Source: Phycisphaerales bacterium
GTDB lineage: Bacteria; Planctomycetota; Phycisphaerae; Phycisphaerales; UBA1924
Assembly (NCBI GenBank): GCA_025453375.1
Contig: JALOQT010000074.1
Coordinates: 1-6,874, forward strand
Length of the DNA: 6,874 nucleotides
Reading direction: 5' to 3'
The notes beneath the pieces are model-generated. The model did not search any database, was not told the origin of the DNA, and saw nothing but the letters and a program-made list of their open reading frames with translations. This document shows, piece by piece, positions 1-4,895 of the stretch (its first letter is position 1; every line of letters starts with the position of its first letter). A program made the translations under genes and the position numbers.

Positions 1-1044
1 GGCTTCGTCGATCAGCGGGGCCAGCGGCACGCGGCGCGAGCGCGGGGGGCGGGCGCGGGCGAAATCCAGCAGGCTGTCGCTGAGGCGCTCCAGCCGGCCG
101 ATGACGCGGACGAGCAGGGCCGAATCGGCGGGCGTGAGGCCGCGGCCGGGGTGGGGCGGGGCGGCGGCGAGCTTGTCGGCCAGGCCCTTGGCGACGGTCA
201 GGGGCGTGTTGATCTCGTGGGCGAGGCCGGCGGACATCATGCCCAGGCTGGCGAGGCGGTCGGCGTCGGCGAGGTTCTGCTTGGCGCGCTCCAGGAGCTG
301 GTTCTTGCGGTGCAGGTCGCTGGCGATGCGCTCGACCTGGGCCAGCGCGTCGGCCAGGCGTGTTTCGCTCTCGCGCATGGTGCGGACGGTGGCGTTACGC
401 GAGCGCATGATCTGGCCAAGCTCGTCGGCGGGGATGAACCGCTCGGGGATGATCTCGCGGGCGCGGTCGGATTCCTGGACCGCTTCGTCAGCATCAAGCA
501 CGGCGCGAATGGGCCGCCAGACGTGACGCGGCAGGACGAAGACCTCCAGCGCAAAGGCGATGAGGGCGTAGACGGCCAGCAGCGCGACGACGACGATGAC
601 ATAGAGCCACGTGACGGCCTGGCGGGCGGCCTGCAACTGCACCTCGGCGGAGAAGTAGGTGCCCAGGCGATCGCGCACGAGCACGCGCGGGCCGGCGGAG
701 GCGGAGGCGGTGAGGGTCACGGGTGTGCCGCTGGAGGCATCGAGCTGGCGGGCGAGATCGGGGTCGATGTTCAGTTCGAAGGCCGAGCCGGCGCGGAGCG
801 TGACATCCGGCGGGAGGCGACGCTGCAGGGCGGTGATGGCGTCCTGACGCTGGGCATCGTTGAGATTGGCCAGATCAAAGAGGCTGAGTTTGGCCGTCAG
901 CAGGTCGACGACGAGGCGGGCCTCGTGCTGCTCGGCCTCGCGAACGATGCGGCCGACGGCGGGGCGCAGGGCCAGAACGAGCACGGCGGCGAGGGCGAGG
1001 GAGAAGATCGTGTGCAGGACGATGAGCTTTTTGCGGATCCGCAT
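1..1044 (-). CDS. Membrane sensor histidine kinase, partial (C-terminal ATPase domain beyond window)
   Basis: Signal-sensing kinase of a two-component system; it would autophosphorylate on His and pass the phosphate to a response regulator not seen here. The reverse strand reads 348 codons without a stop and runs off the window edge. In order: a basic start (MRIRKKL), TM1 at about residues 7-26, an extracytoplasmic segment of about 118 residues, TM2 at about 146-171 (WLYVIVVVALLAVYALIAF), a HAMP-like linker (WRPI at 176-179, then DELGQIMRSRN), a charged coiled coil, and the HisKA H-box SAGLAHEINTPLT with phospho-acceptor His276. The second HisKA helix (RLERLSDSLLDFAR) follows. The N, G1 and G2 boxes would lie beyond base 1. 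ATG at 1044 is chosen because it directly precedes the basic residues and TM1; there is no clear Shine-Dalgarno. In-frame GTG 1083 or TTG 1074 would add a short extension. It is divergent from the rRNA methyltransferase gene. The stimulus is unknown. Confidence 0.93.
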   Translation of the reverse strand, partial: MRIRKKLIVLHTIFSLALAAVLVLALRPAVGRIVREAEQHEARLVVDLLTAKLSLFDLANLNDAQRQDAITALQRRLPPDVTLRAGSAFELNIDPDLARQLDASSGTPVTLTASASAGPRVLVRDRLGTYFSAEVQLQAARQAVTWLYVIVVVALLAVYALIAFALEVFVLPRHVWRPIRAVLDADEAVQESDRAREIIPERFIPADELGQIMRSRNATVRTMRESETRLADALAQVERIASDLHRKNQLLERAKQNLADADRLASLGMMSAGLAHEINTPLTVAKGLADKLAAAPPHPGRGLTPADSALLVRVIGRLERLSDSLLDFARARPPRSRRVPLAPLIDEA

Positions 1045-1104
1045 GCCGGCGAGGAGACTGCCGGTGGATCGCAATGCGGGCACGCGAATGAGCTTGGGCC
1101 AGAA

Positions 1105-1199
1105 GGGCGGGGGCGGGAGGGGCTCGTCTTGGAGGGGTGCGGGGGCGGGGTGGGGGGCTGGCGTGGGGGCTGGGGTGGGGGCTGGGGCTGGGGCGGGGC
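1105..1199 (+). other. G-run-rich intergenic stretch with G-quadruplex potential
   Basis: Between the divergent kinase and methyltransferase genes the plus strand carries about a dozen runs of three to six G separated by one to three bases, partly as a degenerate repeat of GGGGCT. This fits the usual pattern for intramolecular G-quadruplexes. The open frame through it encodes only G, W, L and R and does not look like protein. It occupies the place where promoters for both flanking genes might be expected; no -35/-10 pair is visible in it. Structure formation is an inference. Confidence 0.55.
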
Positions 1200-1202
1200 A
1201 AA

Positions 1203-1218
1203 TGGCCAAATGGCCAAA
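1203..1218 (+). repeat. Tandem TGGCCAAA dimer (copy 1)
   Basis: Two exact TGGCCAAA units, followed by decayed copies (TGTTGAA, TGGTCAAG). The 17-nt string starting ATGGCCAAATGG at 1202 recurs exactly at 3097-3113 inside the methyltransferase gene. The last A of this copy is the first base of the ATG used here as the methyltransferase start, so the start choice should be treated with caution. Confidence 0.8.
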
Positions 1219-3374
1219 TGTTGAATGGTCAAGGTGAAGCTGGCGGGCGGGAGGCTGGGGGGCGGGAGGCTGGCGCGGGTCGCGTGGCGCGGCAGGCGGG
1301 GGTGCCTCGTGATGCGCAGCCGGCGCCTTCGGCAGCGCCGGGGGGCGGGCGGCGGCCGGGGAAGCCGGGTGGGCGTGGGCCGGGCGGGGGCGGGCCGGGG
1401 GGGGGTGAACGTGGGGGCAAGGCTGGTGGTGCGGGGCCGGCGAGCGCGGGGCCGGAGGTGTCGGGCAAGAAGATCAAGCGGCAGGAGATCGTCGTCGTCG
1501 AGGCCAACACGGGGGATGTTGCGCGTGATGCGGCGCTGGCGCACATTTCGGCGGCGGCGGCGGTCTATCCGAAACTGGACTTGAACGAACTGCAATTGCC
1601 CAGCGGGCTGGACGCGCGCGATGCGGGCCTGGCGCATGCGATTGTCGATGGGGTGCTCAAGCGGTGGATCACGCTGGAGCGGCTGGTGGCCAAGGGGTGT
1701 CGCCAGCCGCTGAGCTCGCTGCACCCGGCCGTGCGCGGGGCGCTGCTGGCCGGGGCGGGGCAGATTGTGCTGCTGGATCGCGTGCCGAGCCACGCAGCGG
1801 TGAACCACGCGGTGGAGTGGACCAAGCGCAGCTTCGTCGCCAGCGGGATGACGATGGCGCGGGGCACCTCCGGCCTGGTCAACGCGGTACTGCGGCGGGT
1901 GGTGGAGATGGTTGAGGGGTCGGTGGTCGGGGTGATTGGTGCGGGCGGGGGTGAGAGCGGGGGCGGGGGCGCGGACGGTGCGGAGAGCGCGGGCGTGTCA
2001 GCGCGGGCCATCGGTGGGCAGCGTGAGGTTGTGCTGCTGGCCGAGGCGTGGTGGGCGGATCGGATGACGATTCCGCTGGCGGCTGAGGACGCGCAGGGGC
2101 GGGCGCTGGGCCTTCGATTGAAGCTGGACGTGCTGCCACCGGCCGATGAGCCGCTGCATGTCTGGAGCGTGCTGACGGGCGTGCCGCGGACGGTGCTGGA
2201 GATGTGGCGCGAGACCTATGGGCTTGATCGTGCGCGGCAGTGGTCGTTGCACAGCCTGCAGAGCGCGCCGGTGGTGATCAACGCGGAGGAAGTCGGCGGG
2301 TATGCCGGGCTGAAGGGTGACGCGAGCGTGACGGCGCACAGTGATGCGCTGCATGCGGTGTGGACAGGCGGGGGTGGGGGTGCGGGAAAGGGTGAAGGTG
2401 GAAGGTTGAATGAGAAACCTTCCGAAGGCTCGAGCGCGAAGGAATCAACAAGCGGTTTCTCATTCGACCTTCAACCTTCAACCTTCTCCTCTCTCGGCGT
2501 CGGGGCGTTTCTGGATCGGCATCAGCGGCGGGTGTGGGTGCAGGATGTGGCCAGCGCCGGTGTCGTGCGGGCGGTGGTGAAGATCCTCGCCAGCGTGAAG
2601 GGTGACGGGGGACGGGTGAGTGAGCCACTGGCCGGGGCTTCGAGCGCGAACGCGCGGGCGGGGGTGGGCACTGGCGGCGTGATGCGTGTGGCGGATCTCT
2701 GTGCCGGGCAGGGGACCAAGACGCGGCAGTTGGCGTTGGCGTTGAGCGAGGCGGAGATCATCGCGACGGATATCGACACGCAGCGCCGCCGCGCGCTGAT
2801 GGCGACGTTTGGGGCCAGCGGTCGCGTCAAGGCGGTGGAGTTCGACGCGGTCAAAGCCGCGGCGTATGACGGCTGGGCGGACCTGGTGCTCCTGGATGTG
2901 CCATGCTCCAACCTGGGCGTGCTGGCCCGACGGCCGGAGGCGAAGTATCGCTACGGCGACCACAGCATGGGCCAACTGATGCGCCTGCAGCGGGAGATTC
3001 TCATGCTGGGGCGGACGGTGGCGCGTGATGGGCGGAGAAGCGACGGAGCGACGGAGCGACGGAGCGACGGAGGGGACACAAATAGCCACATGCCACATGG
3101 CCAAATGGCCAAAGGCTTTGAGAGTTCGGTGGGCGGTGGTGTTGCTCCGGGATCGCGTGACGTTGTCAATGGTGCGCCCCGTTTCGGCCTGCTGGTCTAT
3201 AGCACGTGCAGCATCGAGCCGCGGGAGAATCAGAAGATGACACGCTGGGCGTGCGACACGCTGGGGCTGACGCTGATCGGCGAAGAACTCACCCTCCCCA
3301 GCGGCGGCCTGGGCAGCGGCGGCGCCCGGACGTATCAGGATGCCAGTTACGTCGCGGTGATGAGGGTGAAGTAA
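1218..3374 (+). CDS. rsmB: 16S rRNA (cytosine-C5) methyltransferase, RsmB family, with low-complexity inserts
   Basis: Transfers methyl from SAM to C5 of a cytosine in 16S rRNA (C967 in E. coli) in the cytoplasm. Numbered from ATG 1218: residues 1-80 are a G/P/R-rich disordered leader; about 88-232 a NusB-like RNA-binding domain (GDVARDAAL, VPSHAAVNHAVEWTK, LVNAVLRRV); then the methyltransferase. SAM motif I is DLCAGQGTKT (493-502), and motif II is TDID with Asp518. The family's two key cysteines are both present: Cys563 in DVPCSNLGVLARRPEAKYR (motif IV) and Cys664 in YSTCSIEP (motif VI). The end GGARTYQDASYVAVMRVK is a reduced form of the family C-terminus. At 718 residues it is far longer than typical RsmB (about 430). 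The excess is the leader, a Gly-rich loop at about 233-260 and inserts at about 384-426, 461-486 and 604-653 built partly of repeats. Both catalytic motifs are intact, so it may still be functional. The start is uncertain: no Shine-Dalgarno, and GTG 1302 or 1458 are in frame. The stop at 3374 is firm. Confidence 0.9.
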   Translation: MLNGQGEAGGREAGGREAGAGRVARQAGVPRDAQPAPSAAPGGGRRPGKPGGRGPGGGGPGGGERGGKAGGAGPASAGPEVSGKKIKRQEIVVVEANTGDVARDAALAHISAAAAVYPKLDLNELQLPSGLDARDAGLAHAIVDGVLKRWITLERLVAKGCRQPLSSLHPAVRGALLAGAGQIVLLDRVPSHAAVNHAVEWTKRSFVASGMTMARGTSGLVNAVLRRVVEMVEGSVVGVIGAGGGESGGGGADGAESAGVSARAIGGQREVVLLAEAWWADRMTIPLAAEDAQGRALGLRLKLDVLPPADEPLHVWSVLTGVPRTVLEMWRETYGLDRARQWSLHSLQSAPVVINAEEVGGYAGLKGDASVTAHSDALHAVWTGGGGGAGKGEGGRLNEKPSEGSSAKESTSGFSFDLQPSTFSSLGVGAFLDRHQRRVWVQDVASAGVVRAVVKILASVKGDGGRVSEPLAGASSANARAGVGTGGVMRVADLCAGQGTKTRQLALALSEAEIIATDIDTQRRRALMATFGASGRVKAVEFDAVKAAAYDGWADLVLLDVPCSNLGVLARRPEAKYRYGDHSMGQLMRLQREILMLGRTVARDGRRSDGATERRSDGGDTNSHMPHGQMAKGFESSVGGGVAPGSRDVVNGAPRFGLLVYSTCSIEPRENQKMTRWACDTLGLTLIGEELTLPSGGLGSGGARTYQDASYVAVMRVK
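2390..2483. repeat. Palindromic insert inside the rsmB reading frame
   Basis: Arms of 30 nt at 2390-2419 and 2454-2483 are reverse complements at 27 of 30 positions; the inner 18 nt (2402-2419 against 2454-2471) match at 17 of 18, with the odd position a G-T pair in RNA. The 34-nt loop contains CGAGCGCGAA. The right arm continues as a tandem heptamer CCTTCAA CCTTCAA CCTTCTC. It is translated as a Ser/Glu/Lys-rich insert (for example RLNEKPSEGSSAKE) between two conserved RsmB segments, HAVWTG and GAFLDRHQRRVWVQD, where family members are normally nearly continuous. It resembles in-frame palindromic elements such as those of Rickettsia in behaviour, not demonstrably in sequence. Confidence 0.8.
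3040..3071 (+). repeat. Four exact tandem copies of GCGACGGA within rsmB
   Basis: Four perfect 8-bp units run head to tail, with a decayed unit (GCGGAGAA) just upstream. The unit length is not a multiple of three, so the three frames alternate and the peptide reads RRSDGATERRSDG. It lies between catalytic motifs IV (Cys563) and VI (Cys664), in an insert not expected in the family. Gain or loss of one unit would shift the frame before motif VI. Confidence 0.9.
3098..3113 (+). repeat. Tandem TGGCCAAA dimer (copy 2), within rsmB
   Basis: Two exact TGGCCAAA units preceded by decayed relatives (TAGCCACA, TGCCACA), in the same insert as the GCGACGGA array. With the preceding base it matches 1202-1218 over 17 nt. 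It is translated here as HGQMAK. Confidence 0.85.
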
Positions 3375-3384
3375 GTGGATGAGT

Positions 3385-3405
3385 AGGCGTCAGGCGTCAG
3401 GCGTC
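3385..3405 (+). repeat. Heptamer array AGGCGTC x3
   Basis: Three exact 7-bp units begin 11 nt after the rsmB stop, followed by a partial fourth (AGG). This is the first of four adjacent but sequence-unrelated short-unit arrays in the 246-bp gap before the convergent gene. Confidence 0.85.
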
Positions 3406-3417
3406 AGGAGAGGCCGA

Positions 3418-3454
3418 GGGATAAGGGATAAGGGATAGGGGATCGAGGGATCGA
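3418..3454 (+). repeat. GGGATAA / GGGATCGA tandem array
   Basis: Units read GGGATAA, GGGATAA, GGGATAG, then the 8-bp GGGATCGA twice. A shared GGGAT core with a change from 7 to 8 bp within one array suggests growth by slippage or duplication with point drift. Confidence 0.8.
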
Positions 3455-3463
3455 GAAGAGAAA

Positions 3464-3489
3464 ACGGCCCCCGATCGCTCGGAGGCCGT
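3464..3489 (-). terminator. Hairpin terminator for the minus-strand gene at 3621-4379
   Basis: ACGGCC pairs with GGCCGT, then after one C-A mismatch CCGA pairs with TCGG around a TCGC loop. Read on the minus strand the stem is followed by TTTTCTCTTCTC, a fair U-rich tail, so it fits best as an intrinsic terminator of the gene ending at 3621. On the plus strand the trailing sequence (GTCGCTTTCTG) is a weaker U-tract, so it might also partly stop rsmB transcripts. Confidence 0.6.
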
Positions 3490-3500
3490 GTCGCTTTCTG

Positions 3501-3535
3501 CTGATGCCTGATGGCTGATGGCTGATGGCTGATGC
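3501..3535 (+). repeat. Heptamer array CTGATGG/C x5
   Basis: Five consecutive 7-bp units: CTGATGC, three CTGATGG, CTGATGC. The outer units share the same G-to-C change. No gene is expected here; the open frame running through 3525 is a consequence of the repeat and has no recognisable protein features. Confidence 0.9.
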
Positions 3536-3565
3536 CTTCTACGCCTTCTGCACTCTTGCCTTCAC

Positions 3566-3593
3566 TCGGCCCTCGGCCCTCGGCCCTCGGCCC
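3566..3593 (+). repeat. Heptamer array TCGGCCC x4
   Basis: Four exact 7-bp units followed by a decayed fifth (TGCGCCC). It lies just past the stop of the minus-strand gene, so it would be in that gene's 3' untranslated region, upstream of the terminator. Confidence 0.9.
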
Positions 3594-3603
3594 TGCGCCC
3601 TTC

Positions 3604-3623
3604 TGAGCCGCGCTCGCGGCTCA
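3604..3623. repeat. Near-perfect palindrome overlapping the stop codon of the minus-strand gene
   Basis: Nine bases TGAGCCGCG pair with CGCGGCTCA across a 2-base centre. On the minus strand the first three bases are the TGA stop of the gene at 3621-4379. No U-tract follows, so it is more likely a 3'-end structural or dispersed repeat element than a complete intrinsic terminator. Confidence 0.7.
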
Positions 3624-4379
3624 CGCCGCAAATCGCGGGGCCCTCTTGCTTTCGTACTCGCCTTCGATGACCGTCAAACCGACCCCCCCACCCACCCCCG
3701 CGCCCGGCCCACTGCCGGCGCGGCCGAACTGGACCGTGATCGGCTGGCTCGTCGCCCCGACGATCGTGCCGCGCTGGGCGGTGATGAGGTACTGCACCGC
3801 GGCGGTACCGGCGGAGATCGAGGCATCGACGAACTTCTTGACACTGGTGATCGCCGCCTGCTGCCAGGGGCCGAAGGTGCTGGGGCTGCTGGCCTGCGCG
3901 GTGCGGCGCTGGATGACATAGACCGTGCCGGAAAGCCCCGGCGGGTTGTTGCATTCAAACCGCACGGTCAGGTTGCCACTATTGATATCCAGCGCGACCT
4001 GCGCACCCGTCGGCGTGCCGGGGGGCACACCAAAGTTCGGCACCTTCGGCGCAGGGATCTGCATAATGCTATAGACCTTGTTCGGATCGGCCTGCTCGAC
4101 GGCAAACGCGCGAACCTTCTTGACATCGTTGGTCGCGATCCCCCGCGAAGCCTTCTTCACGGCACGCCAATTAGCGCTGGCCTCGGTAAACGCGGCCCGA
4201 GCCGCCTGCCACTGCGCCCAGGCCGCATTGGCATCGCTGGTGGCCTGCTTGAAGCCGTTGGCATCCTGCTGGCTGAGCCCAAGGGCCGCGAACTGCTCGG
4301 TGACGATGGGATCACGCACATTCATCCAGTTGAGGAAGTCACGATCAACGGCGGGAACAACTGAGGTAGAACCGGGCAT
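3621..4379 (-). CDS. Uncharacterised protein: helical N-terminal half plus FnIII-like C-terminal half
   Basis: Function not recognised. The 252-residue product has no signal peptide or membrane segment and is probably cytoplasmic. Residues 12-100 look alpha-helical and rich in Ala, Gln and Trp (W54, W57, W71). A Pro-rich linker at 108-123 (IPAPKVPNFGVPPGTP) leads to a beta-rich region at about 126-218 with fibronectin-III-like traits: alternating hydrophobic strands (TVYVIQRR), GPWQQ near 170-174, and a closing strand YLITAQRGTIVGATS. A Gly-rich segment (220-234) precedes the tail. The layout recalls uncharacterised proteins of similar size in Planctomycetota and other environmental bacteria; that resemblance is from memory, not a search. 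ATG 4379 is chosen over the longer frame from 4490 because AAGGAG sits 6 nt upstream. It is convergent with rsmB and divergent from the FGE-like gene. Confidence 0.85.
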   Translation of the reverse strand: MPGSTSVVPAVDRDFLNWMNVRDPIVTEQFAALGLSQQDANGFKQATSDANAAWAQWQAARAAFTEASANWRAVKKASRGIATNDVKKVRAFAVEQADPNKVYSIMQIPAPKVPNFGVPPGTPTGAQVALDINSGNLTVRFECNNPPGLSGTVYVIQRRTAQASSPSTFGPWQQAAITSVKKFVDASISAGTAAVQYLITAQRGTIVGATSQPITVQFGRAGSGPGAGVGGGVGLTVIEGEYESKRAPRFAA

Positions 4380-4385
4380 GGATGG

Positions 4386-4391
4386 CTCCTT
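4386..4391 (-). promoter_or_regulatory. Shine-Dalgarno deciding the start at 4379
   Basis: AAGGAG on the minus strand, 6 nt before ATG 4379. It rules against the upstream in-frame ATG at 4490, which would add 37 residues rich in Arg. Confidence 0.8.
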
Positions 4392-4879
4392 GTGTAATGC
4401 CCAGCGCCACTCAGCCCGGAGCAAACGCCCCGGAACTGCCGAGCGACGCACAGCCAGAGCGTCGGCCGGAAACCCCCTCGACTTTCGCACCAGTCCGAAA
4501 CTTCGTCACAATCGTGTCATCTTGCCACCGGAACCGGCAAGACTTGCGCGATTCGGGCTCTACGGCCAACTCTTGGACAGGGTGGGGCCCCCGCTCACCG
4601 CCGACGCCCGCCCACCGACACGGCGGTTGATGGCAGATTCGCCTCGCGCGGGCACGTTCCGGCCCATCGACCACCCCGACCCTGTTCCGAGGGCACGCCC
4701 GATCGTGCGAAACCGACGGGCATTTCCGAACAGAATCTTCTTACGCTTTGCTGGCATCCGATCGAAACACGTGGTACTTTCCACGCTGACGACTCGTGTC
4801 GTTTCAGGCTCACCTCCATCGCTGGTGGGGGATGGTCCGCAGCCGATGCTCAATCGGCGTGTCCGCTGGGGAGCGAGCC

Positions 4880-4886
4880 AAGGAGG
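4880..4886 (+). promoter_or_regulatory. Shine-Dalgarno of the FGE-like gene
   Basis: AAGGAGG lies 9 nt before ATG 4896 and supports that start despite the unusually long stretch before the signal-peptide core. AGGAGGCGTTGAA (4881-4893) is repeated exactly before the next gene at 6024-6036. Confidence 0.85.
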
Positions 4887-4895
4887 CGTTGAACG

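Larger units (their letters stand above)
4380..4895. other. Divergent intergenic region, no supported gene
   Basis: 516 bp between two divergent starts. Open frames exist on both strands but overlap one another in different frames, start without ribosome binding sites apart from those of the flanking genes, and encode Arg/Pro/Ser-rich sequence without recognisable motifs. It should hold promoters for both flanking genes, but no convincing -35/-10 pair was found. Minor inverted repeats are visible: CTTGCC/GGCAAG around 4522-4542 and CGTGG/CCACG at 4770-4785. It lacks the heptamer arrays seen at 3385-3593. Confidence 0.6.

Noticed and set aside
151..1224. Long plus-strand open frame of 357 codons opposite the kinase
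   Set aside because: It is antisense to a kinase with TM segments, HAMP-like linker and H-box. Its Gly/Glu/Asp-rich composition is what the GC-rich complement of a real gene gives.
897..1808. Minus-strand 303-codon open frame spanning the kinase start and rsmB
   Set aside because: It is Pro/Arg-rich, overlaps two well-supported genes in other frames and has no recognisable motif.
3385..3593. CRISPR array
   Set aside because: Units of 7-8 bp repeat directly without unique spacers, and the unit changes sequence from array to array.
3525..4364. Plus-strand 279-codon open frame opposite the helical/FnIII-like gene
   Set aside because: It begins inside the CTGATGG array, has no ribosome binding site and is antisense to a gene with a good Shine-Dalgarno and coherent domain layout.
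4748..4780. Possible promoter: TTGCTG and an extended TGGTACTTT
   Set aside because: The spacing between the hexamers is 21 nt and the -10 matches consensus at only three positions.
4560..4853. Minus-strand 97-codon frame in the intergenic region
   Set aside because: It overlaps other equally plausible frames, lacks a Shine-Dalgarno and any recognised motif; too weak to call a gene.
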